This document shows positions 1-5,397 of a stretch of 6,917 nucleotides of DNA, in pieces. The notes beneath the pieces are model-generated. The model was not told the DNA's origin and searched no databases. It saw only the letters and a program-made list of their open reading frames with translations. The first letter of the stretch is position 1. Every line of letters begins with the position of its first letter. The stretch covers positions 1-6,917 of the forward strand of contig JAFUPO010000275.1 of assembly GCA_017481185.1 (NCBI GenBank), written 5' to 3'. This stretch comes from Clostridia bacterium (GTDB lineage: Bacteria; Bacillota_A; Clostridia; Christensenellales; Aristaeellaceae). The position numbers and the translations under genes are program-made.

Positions 1-208
1 GGGTCATTTCGCGCACCCACCCGTCATGACCGGTAACGCGAATCACATTATCGTAATGGGTAACCACGATCTGATGATCCTTGGAAAAATGAACATCCAA
101 TTCGATGCCGTCAGCGCCCACCTCGGCAGCCAGTCGGAAGGCCGCTAGCGTATTTTCAGGAGCGTCGCCAGAAGCGCCGCGATGCGCCCAAACCATGGTA
201 TTGCTCAT
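1..208 (-). CDS. Glycerophosphodiester phosphodiesterase family protein (partial, N-terminus)
   Basis: Enzymes of this family hydrolyse glycerophosphodiesters, such as deacylated phospholipids, to glycerol-3-phosphate and an alcohol, using a metal ion in a TIM barrel. Only the first 69 residues are in the window; the rest lies beyond the left edge. The N-terminal family signature is clear: [14 protein letters not shown] at residues 7-20 with the catalytic His9-Arg10 pair and Glu18-Asn19, then GADGIELDV (31-39) with the metal-ligand candidates Glu36 and Asp38, and VVTHYD (48-53) where His51 matches the second catalytic histidine. There is no signal peptide, so a cytoplasmic form (UgpQ-like rather than periplasmic GlpQ-like) is likely. 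The start is ATG at 208, preceded by AAAAGGAG at good spacing. The gene is divergent from the DUF4342/two-component operon and shares its control region. Family assignment is firm; substrate is not determined. Confidence 0.93.
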   Translation of the reverse strand, partial: MSNTMVWAHRGASGDAPENTLAAFRLAAEVGADGIELDVHFSKDHQIVVTHYDNVIRVTGHDGWVREMT

Positions 209-244
209 ATGATATATCTCCTTTTAACCGAAATTAGTCGTTTC

Positions 245-273
245 ATTATACCCTATGTAGATAAGAACTGCAA
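245..273 (-). promoter_or_regulatory. Sigma-A-type promoter for the phosphodiesterase gene
   Basis: On the minus strand, TTGCAG (273-268) is followed after exactly 17 bp by a perfect TATAAT (250-245). Transcription would start near 238, giving a leader of about 30 nt that carries the AAAAGGAG ribosome binding site. This is a direct sequence match to the sigma-70/sigma-A consensus (4 or 5 of 6 in the -35, 6 of 6 in the -10). Confidence 0.8.
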
Positions 274-278
274 GAGAT

Positions 279-340
279 TTCTGAAAACTCCCTCTCTGAT
301 TTCTCATTAAATTCTCATGAGCTCCCAAGTTTTTTCTCAA
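279..340 (+). promoter_or_regulatory. Phased TTCTCAT direct repeats, candidate OmpR/PhoB-family regulator binding sites
   Basis: TTCTCAT occurs at 301-307 and 312-318, exactly 11 bp apart, and TTCTCAA at 334-340, exactly 22 bp (two turns) further on. TTCTGAA at 279-285 lies 22 bp upstream of the first copy, so four copies keep the same 11-bp phase; the intermediate registers at 290 and 323 match only weakly (3 of 7). Tandem direct repeats at 11-bp phase are the usual target architecture of OmpR/PhoB winged-helix regulators, and one is encoded two genes downstream. The last copy ends 21 bp before the -10 of the downstream promoter, covering the place of a poor -35, as in activated promoters of this class. 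The repeat is seen directly; the regulator identity is inferred. Confidence 0.5.
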
Positions 341-358
341 GCAGCCTGCATCTATTTA

Positions 359-367
359 TGGTAAGAT
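359..367 (+). promoter_or_regulatory. Candidate extended -10 promoter for the DUF4342/two-component operon
   Basis: TGGTAAGAT gives an extended -10 (TGn followed by TAAGAT at 362-367). The -35 position (about 339-344, AAGCAG) is poor, which fits a promoter that needs an activator bound at the adjacent phased repeats. The start would be near 374, with a leader of about 33 nt containing AAGGAGGA before the ATG at 407. Confidence 0.5.
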
Positions 368-406
368 AGGGCTGTCGAAAGATCAGTTGGATAAGGAGGA
401 AGCATC

Positions 407-1072
407 ATGAACCGCTACACCATTGAAGATATTGAAATCATACGCCGCAAAAGCGGTATCAGCTACGAGGAAGCAGTCAATCTATTGGAATACCACAATG
501 GCAATCTGGCAAAAGCTCTGGTGGATTTGGAGCGCAACGGAAGAATCAGAACAGAGGAAGAGGAAAAGGCTTCCCATGCTCATCAGGGAGAGGATGGCAA
601 GCGCAAAGCGAAAGGGCTTTTGTCAAAGCTGTTTAGGATCCGCGTGCTCGTGAGAAAAAATGACGTGGTCATCGCCAACCTTTCCTCTCTTTTTCTTTTA
701 GTGGCGCTGCTGGTAAGCTCCCATCTGCTGATTATTTCGCTGATTTTGATACTTGTTCTTGGTTACCGAGTAAGCATCGAGAGAAACAGCAAAGATTTTG
801 CAGCCAATGATCTGGAAAACATGGTCAAAAACGCTGCCGTTAATGTTAAGGACACAGTAACCAGCTTTGCCCGGGAGCTGGCGGATGATGATGAAGCCCC
901 ACCCCGAGAAGACAGCTTCTACGCTTCCGGCCGCCGTGGCCCCGCGCCTTCTGAACAAACCCCTCCAACCAGACCCGACAGCGCTCGCCCTGTCACCGTC
1001 AACTGCCCTCAAGATGGCGGCGTGGAGATAGAAGATGGCGACGACGGCTACACTGAGGCTACAATTCGCTGA
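407..1072 (+). CDS. DUF4342 domain membrane protein with N-terminal UBA-like helix bundle
   Basis: This 221-residue protein starts at an ATG preceded by AAGGAGGA with ideal spacing. Residues 3-44 look like a UBA/TS-N-type three-helix bundle (ISYEEAVNLLEYHNGNLAKAL, with the G-x-L turn typical of UBA-like folds). Residues 45-70 are a charged linker. Residues 71-127 match the DUF4342 pattern: a basic amphipathic stretch (KLFRIRVLVRKND), then a hydrophobic block at about 92-119 that could be one long membrane helix or a tight hairpin broken at Ser104-Ser105-His106, ending in GYRVSIER. The tail from about 160 is acidic, Pro-rich and probably disordered. No catalytic motif is visible and the molecular function of the family is not known to me. 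It lies just upstream of a response regulator and kinase in the same orientation, so it may be an accessory or sensory partner, or a target of that system; this is inference from position. Confidence 0.82.
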   Translation: MNRYTIEDIEIIRRKSGISYEEAVNLLEYHNGNLAKALVDLERNGRIRTEEEEKASHAHQGEDGKRKAKGLLSKLFRIRVLVRKNDVVIANLSSLFLLVALLVSSHLLIISLILILVLGYRVSIERNSKDFAANDLENMVKNAAVNVKDTVTSFARELADDDEAPPREDSFYASGRRGPAPSEQTPPTRPDSARPVTVNCPQDGGVEIEDGDDGYTEATIR

Positions 1073-1078
1073 TAGATT

Positions 1079-1099
1079 TCCCCTCCGTTTCGGAGGGGA
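1079..1099 (+). terminator. GC-rich hairpin after the DUF4342 gene, possible attenuator or partial terminator
   Basis: A perfect 9-bp stem (TCCCCTCCG at 1079-1087 with CGGAGGGGA at 1091-1099) with a TTT loop begins 6 bp after the stop codon. It is followed only by TTTATG rather than a long T run, so it may terminate only part of the transcripts and lower expression of the regulator/kinase pair relative to the first gene. It also covers the -35 area of the next promoter, so a DNA-level role as an operator is possible. Confidence 0.5.
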
Positions 1100-1103
1100 T
1101 TTA

Positions 1104-1112
1104 TGCTATAAT
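1104..1112 (+). promoter_or_regulatory. Extended -10 promoter in front of the response regulator
   Basis: TGCTATAAT contains a TG extension and a perfect TATAAT (1107-1112). No good -35 is present because the hairpin occupies that region. Transcription would start near 1119, leaving a leader of about 20 nt with GGAAGGGAG as ribosome binding site. This would give the regulator/kinase pair its own, shorter transcript. Confidence 0.55.
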
Positions 1113-1139
1113 AGCCATAAAAGGAAGGGAGAGAGCCAT

Positions 1140-1820
1140 ATGCCGCGTATCCTGGTGGTTGAGGATGAAAAAAAGATCGCACGCTTTCTTGAACTGGAGC
1201 TGCTTCACGAAGGCTATGAGGTCAAAACAGCCTTTGACGGCCGCTCTGGCCTTGACGCTGCCCTTAGCTGGGCGCCCGATCTCATAATCCTGGACCTGAT
1301 GCTGCCGGAAATTAGCGGCATTGAGGTTTGTCGCAGGCTTCGCCACACCAGCGATGTGCCAATTATTATGCTGACCGCGAAGGACGATGTATCTGATAAG
1401 GTCATGGGGCTTGATATGGGCGCTGACGATTATATGACCAAGCCCTTTGCCATTGAGGAACTGCTGGCCCGCATCCGCGTGGGTCTTAAAAAGCACCGCT
1501 CGGGCCAATCTATTTTCAATAGCATAATCACCCTTGGGCCCGTAAGCCTGGACAAGGCCAGCTATCAGGTGCAGTGTCAGGGAGAAAATGTTTCCCTGAC
1601 CAAAAAGGAGTTTGATCTGCTGCATTATCTCATGGCTCATCAGGGAATAGCAGTCAGCCGCGACACACTTATCAATGATGTGTGGGGCTACGCCTTTGTG
1701 GGGGATACGAATATTGTGGATGTGTATATCCGCTATTTGCGCCATAAGCTTGACGATCGATTCGGTATTAAAACCATCCATACCATTCGTTCTGTGGGGT
1801 ATATGTTCAAACATGAGTAA
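1140..1820 (+). CDS. OmpR/PhoB-family response regulator
   Basis: This 226-residue protein has a receiver domain (about 2-115) and a C-terminal winged-helix DNA-binding domain (about 128-225). The receiver shows Glu8-Asp9 of the acidic pocket, the phosphoacceptor Asp52 in LILDLMLP, Thr79 in IIMLTAKDD, and Lys101 in the MTKPF motif. The effector domain shows the standard LTKKEFDLLHYLM helix, SRDTLINDVWGY, and the recognition-helix region NIVDVYIRYLRHKLDD followed by the IRSVGYMF wing. It should be phosphorylated by the kinase encoded directly downstream and then bind tandem direct repeats. The ATG at 1140 is chosen because it opens the canonical MPRILVVEDE start and has GGGAG 8 bp upstream; the open frame extends 35 codons further up but those codons run through the hairpin and promoter. 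Its stop codon lies inside the kinase start, so the two are translationally coupled. Targets cannot be read from the protein; the TTCTCAT repeats upstream of the operon are the best candidate. Confidence 0.97.
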   Translation: MPRILVVEDEKKIARFLELELLHEGYEVKTAFDGRSGLDAALSWAPDLIILDLMLPEISGIEVCRRLRHTSDVPIIMLTAKDDVSDKVMGLDMGADDYMTKPFAIEELLARIRVGLKKHRSGQSIFNSIITLGPVSLDKASYQVQCQGENVSLTKKEFDLLHYLMAHQGIAVSRDTLINDVWGYAFVGDTNIVDVYIRYLRHKLDDRFGIKTIHTIRSVGYMFKHE

Positions 1821-3153
1821 TAAAAAAGAGAAGGGCCATTTGGGGATCCATGGTTATCTTTCGTCCCTTCTGAGCAGATTCCGTTTTTCTCTCACTTTTC
1901 GTATTGCGCTCCACTACGCCTGGCAGCTTTTGCGAAGCACTCTTTGGGTGCTGCTGCTGTTTTCCTTAATCTATGGTTTTGCTCAGATTCCCAGTATGGC
2001 GCGAACGATTCGGCGCGTCAGGCAAATTGAAACGGGGCCTGAGCACCTCTACACATACCAGCAGATTCGAGAGCCTGGGGTGGCAGCCCGCTGGATGGAC
2101 GAGCCGTTTACAGGCGCAGAGGTCGTTTTGAAGGAAGCCTTGGACAGTGATTTATTAAACTGGCCGCCTATTTTGGATATATCTGTCCACAAGGATAGCG
2201 GTACGCTGGTCGTCTCTTTCGACTTGACCGAGCGCCTGGAGATGCTTATGCTGCTCTTGGCGGGCGTCCTGCTGCTGGATGTGCTGCGCATCGCTTATTT
2301 TATGCGAAACGGTAACAGGCTTAATCAGCGGGTGCTCAGGCCTATTCGGGAAATGACTGATACCGCGGCGACCCTAGGGGCAGGCAACTTATCCAACCGC
2401 ATCAATATCGCTGGTACCAAGAACGAATTAAAGGATCTGGCCCAGGTCATCAATCATATGCTGGATCGCATTGAGCTGAGCTATAACAGCCAGAAGCAGT
2501 TTGTTAGCGATGCCTCCCATGAGCTGCGCACCCCCATTGCCGTGATCCAGGGATATGCCAATATGCTGGAGCGCTGGGGCAAGGAAGATAAGGAAATTCT
2601 GGACGAGGGCATCCGCGCTATCACCCAGGAAACAGCCAGCATGAAGGAGCTTGTGGATAGCCTGCTTTTTCTTGCGCGCCATGACAAAAGAACGCTCCTT
2701 TTGGAAGTGGAAGCTTTTGACCCCTGCGAAGTTATGGCTGATCTTTACCGTGAGGCCACGATGCTCTCCCCTGGCCACACCTTTCATCTAGATCCCCTAG
2801 AGCATTGCTTCATTAACGCCGATAAAAAAATGGTCAAGCAGGTGATGCGCATCCTCTGCGACAATGCAATTAAATATACGCCTCTAGGGGGCGCTATCAC
2901 GCTCAGCGCCCGCAAGCAAGCCGGCGGCTGCCAGCTTTCTGTGGCCGATACAGGGCCTGGAATCTCCAAGGAGGAGCTTGGCAAGGTTTTTGATCGGTTC
3001 TATCGGGCGGCTACCGCCCGGCGCGGCGATGTCAGCGGCCATGGGCTGGGTCTGTCCATCGCCCGCATTATTGTTATCGCGCACAAGGGTGAAATCAAGG
3101 TGCGCAGCAAGGTTGGCAAGGGAACCATTTTTACAGTTTTCCTTCCCGAATAA
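1813..3153 (+). CDS. Membrane sensor histidine kinase (HAMP-HisKA-HATPase)
   Basis: This 446-residue kinase partners the preceding response regulator. A basic cytoplasmic N-terminus (1-38) leads into TM1 (about 39-58), an extracytoplasmic sensor segment of about 80 residues (59-141), and TM2 (about 142-164). A HAMP linker follows (about 165-218), then the dimerisation/phosphoacceptor helix with H-box SDASHELRTP, phosphorylated His236. The ATPase domain shows the N-box CDNAIKYT (Asn351), G1 box DTGPG (379-383), F-box KVFDRFYRA (391-399) and G2 box GHGLGLSIA (409-417); all catalytic boxes are intact. The sensor segment has no recognisable domain and only one or two aromatic clusters, so the signal is unknown. 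The start is the ATG at 1813 inside ATGAGTAA, overlapping the regulator stop by 8 bp; the weak GGGG upstream suggests translational coupling. Overall architecture is like ArlS/SasA-type kinases of Gram-positive bacteria. Confidence 0.96.
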   Translation: MSNKKEKGHLGIHGYLSSLLSRFRFSLTFRIALHYAWQLLRSTLWVLLLFSLIYGFAQIPSMARTIRRVRQIETGPEHLYTYQQIREPGVAARWMDEPFTGAEVVLKEALDSDLLNWPPILDISVHKDSGTLVVSFDLTERLEMLMLLLAGVLLLDVLRIAYFMRNGNRLNQRVLRPIREMTDTAATLGAGNLSNRINIAGTKNELKDLAQVINHMLDRIELSYNSQKQFVSDASHELRTPIAVIQGYANMLERWGKEDKEILDEGIRAITQETASMKELVDSLLFLARHDKRTLLLEVEAFDPCEVMADLYREATMLSPGHTFHLDPLEHCFINADKKMVKQVMRILCDNAIKYTPLGGAITLSARKQAGGCQLSVADTGPGISKEELGKVFDRFYRAATARRGDVSGHGLGLSIARIIVIAHKGEIKVRSKVGKGTIFTVFLPE

Positions 3154-3186
3154 GAAAATCGCTCCAGCACGGAGCGCTTTTCTTAT
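3150..3186. terminator. Bidirectional intrinsic terminator between the kinase and the C39-like peptidase
   Basis: CGCTCC (3160-3165) pairs with GGAGCG (3171-3176) around a 5-nt loop, and one mismatch further out ATAAGAAAA (3150-3158) pairs with TTTTCTTAT (3178-3186). The A and T flanks provide a U run in either direction. It ends the regulator/kinase operon on the plus strand and, read the other way, the convergent peptidase gene that stops at 3221. Confidence 0.85.
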
Positions 3187-3220
3187 GATATGAATCGTGC
3201 AGTTGGGTATCCCCCTGCTT

Positions 3221-3901
3221 TTACTTTGATGCGTTCACTCTTTCAGGTTCAACCTTGTAGATAAGATTAAAATCCTTGGGTAGATCGGCGGTTACCCAGA
3301 ACATAGCATACCGATGCTCCTGCCCTACGTAAAGGCCTTGCTTATTTTTGTAATGACGGATAACCAAACTCTGCGGGATCACCTCGCGCACGTGATTGCG
3401 CACCATATCTCTGGAGCTTTCTGCCACGGAATCAATCACCAGCAGCTGCTTTTCGCCGTTCACGATACGGGCATCTACGATAGCAACGATATGGCCCACC
3501 CGCAGATTGCAAAAGGCTGTGCCCTTGCCCGTGCTCATATGCTCCCACAAAGCATCCAAATCGTTGCGCAGCCCATCTTCGCGATATTCAAGGCCAATTT
3601 TTTTGCCCATCCCGGTAACCATCAAGCCGTGGAGCAGGCCGGGGCGATCTGTTCCATCGTCTCCCCTGCCGCCGTTTGCCATGGAAAAATCAGCCATCTC
3701 CTCGGCGGAAAGGCGGATCCCATGCATCCATTCCACCGCATGGCACAGGGAAAAAATACCGCAGCCAGCATCCGAAAGGTTTTCATCGCCGTTTTCATAA
3801 TAATAAGGATGCGTCCAACCAGGGTTGCTCTGGTAGCAAAACAGAATTGTGTGATCCTCGTAGGCGATCACTTTGGTTTTACCCGTTGCTGGTTCTATCA
3901 T
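3221..3901 (-). CDS. C39-like (papain-fold) cysteine peptidase family protein, apparently cytoplasmic
   Basis: This 226-residue protein resembles the Peptidase_C39_2 group of papain-like hydrolases. The N-terminal YQSNPGW (23-29) matches the family Q-x-N/D-x-x-W oxyanion region with Gln24. DAGCGIFSLCHAVEW (44-58) carries the nucleophile Cys47 at the start of the core helix. His137 in VGHIVAIVDA and Asp157 in LLVIDSVAES complete a plausible catalytic triad in the correct order and spacing. There is no signal peptide, transmembrane segment or ABC-transporter fusion, so it is unlike bacteriocin-maturation C39 domains and more like stand-alone C39-like proteins of Firmicutes. The ATG at 3901 is preceded by AAGGAGG 8 bp away. 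It is transcribed divergently from the serine hydrolase/isochorismatase-like pair. Substrate unknown; peptide, isopeptide or amide bonds are all possible. Confidence 0.8.
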   Translation of the reverse strand: MIEPATGKTKVIAYEDHTILFCYQSNPGWTHPYYYENGDENLSDAGCGIFSLCHAVEWMHGIRLSAEEMADFSMANGGRGDDGTDRPGLLHGLMVTGMGKKIGLEYREDGLRNDLDALWEHMSTGKGTAFCNLRVGHIVAIVDARIVNGEKQLLVIDSVAESSRDMVRNHVREVIPQSLVIRHYKNKQGLYVGQEHRYAMFWVTADLPKDFNLIYKVEPERVNASK

Positions 3902-3931
3902 CTCAAGCGCCTCCTTAGTCTCCTTGCAATT

Positions 3932-3960
3932 ATTCTAAGCCTGTAGGGGCTCCTTGTCAA
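3932..3960 (-). promoter_or_regulatory. Sigma-A promoter for the C39-like peptidase gene
   Basis: On the minus strand a perfect TTGACA (3960-3955) is followed after 17 bp by TAGAAT (3937-3932, 5 of 6 matches). The transcript would begin near 3925, with AAGGAGG in a leader of about 25 nt. This is the strongest promoter match in the window. Confidence 0.85.
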
Positions 3961-3967
3961 TGGAGGT

Positions 3968-3985
3968 CTTTTTCGGTCGAAAAAG
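3968..3985. promoter_or_regulatory. 18-bp palindrome between divergent promoters, candidate operator
   Basis: CTTTTTCG (3968-3975) and its exact reverse complement CGAAAAAG (3978-3985) are separated by only GT, giving a near-perfect dyad. It sits between the -35 of the minus-strand promoter (3955-3960) and the -35 of the plus-strand promoter (3988-3993), so one dimeric regulator bound there could affect both. It is too tight for an efficient RNA hairpin and is not at a gene end. I do not recognise it as a known operator; it is not the BlaI box or the Firmicute LexA box. Confidence 0.5.
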
Positions 3986-3987
3986 CA

Positions 3988-4017
3988 TTGTATTTTTCTA
4001 TATGCAGGCGGTATAAT
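3988..4017 (+). promoter_or_regulatory. Promoter for the serine hydrolase/isochorismatase-like operon
   Basis: A perfect TATAAT at 4012-4017 is preceded 18 bp upstream by TTGTAT (3988-3993, 4 of 6 matches). Transcription would begin near 4024, with AAGGAGG (4034-4040) seven bases before the ATG at 4048. The -35 begins 2 bp after the palindrome, so a protein bound there could interfere with or assist polymerase. Confidence 0.7.
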
Positions 4018-4047
4018 AGGCTGTATCAAAATGAAGGAGGCTTTCCC

Positions 4048-4827
4048 ATGGATGCCAGCGTACTTTCTCCCTTCAATCGTTTGCCTGGCAAGATTGGTTT
4101 TTACTACCATAACCTTGAAACCCAGGAGACCCTTTCCATGGCTGCCGATCTTCCTCTGATCGCCGCCAGCGTAATTAAGCTACCCATTATGGTGGAGGCC
4201 TTCAATCAGGCGGAGCAGGGGCTTCTTGATCTTATGGAGCCTGTAAAGGTGGAGCGCAAAGATTGCTTGCCCTCCTGCGGCGCACTCTCCTACCTTCATG
4301 AGGGAGTGACCCTCCCCTGGATCGATCTGGTGACGCTGATGATCATCGTCAGCGATAACACGGCGACCAACCTTTTAATTGAGCGCCTGGGGATAGATTG
4401 CATCAACGCCACCATGGCCCATTTAGGTCTTACCGCAAGCCGCTTGAACCGTAAACTATTCCGGCCAGAGCTTTCCAGACAAGGGATTGAAAACCGTGTT
4501 ACAGCGAGGGATATGGGCATCCTTCTTGAGAAAATCTATAAGGGTGAGGTTGTCTCTCCCCAAGCCAGTGCACGGATGCTGGAGATCCTCAGCCATCAGC
4601 AGCTCAATGGTAAAATGCCTTTTCACCTCCACGGCCGCGGCATCAAATGTGCGCATAAAACCGGCGAGGATACAGGCATCACCCACGATGTAGGCATTGT
4701 CTATGGCCCGCAGCCCTTTGTGGTTTGTTATCTGAGCAACGAGGTGGAAGTTACTGACTTTGAGCACCTCATTCATGAAACGACCTTGACACTTCTCAAT
4801 GCCACAGAAAGGAACCTAAAAAAGTGA
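4048..4827 (+). CDS. Class A beta-lactamase-fold serine hydrolase without signal peptide
   Basis: This 259-residue protein belongs to the Beta-lactamase2 (class A-like) penicillin-recognising fold. The three hallmark motifs are present in order: S-x-x-K as Ser41-Val-Ile-Lys44 (nucleophile and general base), S-D-N at 102-104, and K-T-G at 204-206. The omega-loop region, normally E-P-E-L-N with deacylating Glu166 and Asn170, reads F-R-P-E-L-S (138-143), so by this alignment Glu166 is Arg139 and Asn170 is Ser143. This argues against efficient beta-lactam hydrolysis and for a peptidase, esterase or amidase activity, or slow turnover. The N-terminus has no signal peptide; the start at ATG 4048 is fixed by AAGGAGG upstream, and a TTG 20 codons earlier lies in the promoter. 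A cytoplasmic location is therefore expected, which is odd for a cell-wall enzyme. It overlaps the next gene by 4 bp. It should not be reported as a resistance gene. Confidence 0.85.
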   Translation: MDASVLSPFNRLPGKIGFYYHNLETQETLSMAADLPLIAASVIKLPIMVEAFNQAEQGLLDLMEPVKVERKDCLPSCGALSYLHEGVTLPWIDLVTLMIIVSDNTATNLLIERLGIDCINATMAHLGLTASRLNRKLFRPELSRQGIENRVTARDMGILLEKIYKGEVVSPQASARMLEILSHQQLNGKMPFHLHGRGIKCAHKTGEDTGITHDVGIVYGPQPFVVCYLSNEVEVTDFEHLIHETTLTLLNATERNLKK

Positions 4828-5351
4828 AAAAACTTTTGATCGTAGTAGATTACCAAAAAGATTTTGTAACAGGCTCCTTGGGCTTTCCCAAGGCCCAAAC
4901 GCTGGATGACGGGATCTGCGCAAAAATTGCTGCGTACCGTTCAGCCGGTGATGTAATCGCCTTTACCTACGACACTCATGGCCCGGATTATATGAACACA
5001 AAGGAAGGCAAAAACCTTCCCGTTCCCCACTGCATCGAAAATGATCCTGCGTGGGAGCTTTATGGCAAAACCGCCTTGGCGAAGCAGCCGCAGGATCTTG
5101 TATTTGTGAAGCACTGCTTCGGCTCCGCCTCTTTGTTTGATCATCTGCGCAGAACTCCCTATGCGCAGATCGAGTTGGTAGGCGTTGTAACTAATATCTG
5201 CGTAATCTCCAACGCCGTGCTCGTCAACACAGCGCAACCTGAGACGCCTGTCGTAGTCGATGCGTCTCTGTGCGCCAGCAACGATGATGCTTTGCACTGC
5301 GCTGCCCTTGATGTAATGGCTAGCCTCCACTGCCAAGTAATCAATCGATAA
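4824..5351 (+). CDS. Isochorismatase/nicotinamidase-family cysteine hydrolase
   Basis: This 175-residue cytoplasmic protein has the whole catalytic set of the family: Asp9 in VVDYQKDFVTG, Lys96 in FVKHCFGS, and nucleophile Cys126 in GVVTNICVISNA, where V-T at 122-123 is the expected cis-peptide position. Asp50 and His52 in YDTHGPDY and His69 in LPVPHC match the metal ligands of nicotinamidases, so it is likely an amidase (nicotinamidase-like) rather than an isochorismatase, though the exact substrate is not determined. If a nicotinamidase, it would convert nicotinamide to nicotinate for NAD salvage; no other NAD gene is nearby. The GTG start at 4824 overlaps the previous stop as GTGA, and AAAGGAA lies about 10 bp upstream within the preceding gene, so the two are translationally coupled. 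Length is typical for the family. Confidence 0.9.
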   Translation: MKKLLIVVDYQKDFVTGSLGFPKAQTLDDGICAKIAAYRSAGDVIAFTYDTHGPDYMNTKEGKNLPVPHCIENDPAWELYGKTALAKQPQDLVFVKHCFGSASLFDHLRRTPYAQIELVGVVTNICVISNAVLVNTAQPETPVVVDASLCASNDDALHCAALDVMASLHCQVINR

Positions 5352-5352
5352 A

Positions 5353-5385
5353 AAAACGCCTTTCTCGATTTGAGAAAGGCGTTTT
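5353..5385. terminator. Strong bidirectional intrinsic terminator
   Basis: A perfect 14-bp stem (AAAACGCCTTTCTC at 5353-5366 with GAGAAAGGCGTTTT at 5372-5385) encloses a 5-nt loop. Read on the plus strand it ends in TTTTAATT just after the isochorismatase-like gene; read on the minus strand it ends in seven T residues and terminates the SPFH operon that stops at 5398. Confidence 0.92.
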
Positions 5386-5397
5386 AATTGATTTCTA

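Noticed and set aside
368..394. Small possible hairpin in the operon leader (CTGTC-GAAA-GATCAG)
   Set aside because: Only five pairs with a bulge; too weak to call an RNA regulatory element.
1035..1139. Upstream extension of the response regulator start
   Set aside because: The extra 35 codons run through the hairpin and promoter and lack family similarity; the canonical start at 1140 has its own ribosome binding site.
1675..1812. Upstream extension of the histidine kinase start
   Set aside because: These codons overlap the DNA-binding domain of the regulator in another frame. ATGAGTAA at 1813 gives the usual overlapping start.
1101..1814. A 237-codon minus-strand open frame opposite the response regulator
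   Set aside because: It mirrors the regulator, whose every receiver and winged-helix motif is intact; the antisense translation has no recognisable motif.
3314..3946. A 210-codon plus-strand open frame opposite the C39-like peptidase gene
   Set aside because: It has no ribosome binding site or recognisable motif, and the minus-strand frame has a Cys/His/Asp triad, a consensus promoter and AAGGAGG. It is an antisense shadow.
4048..4827. Calling the serine hydrolase an antibiotic-resistance beta-lactamase
   Set aside because: No export signal, and the omega loop lacks the expected glutamate and asparagine, so resistance is not supported.
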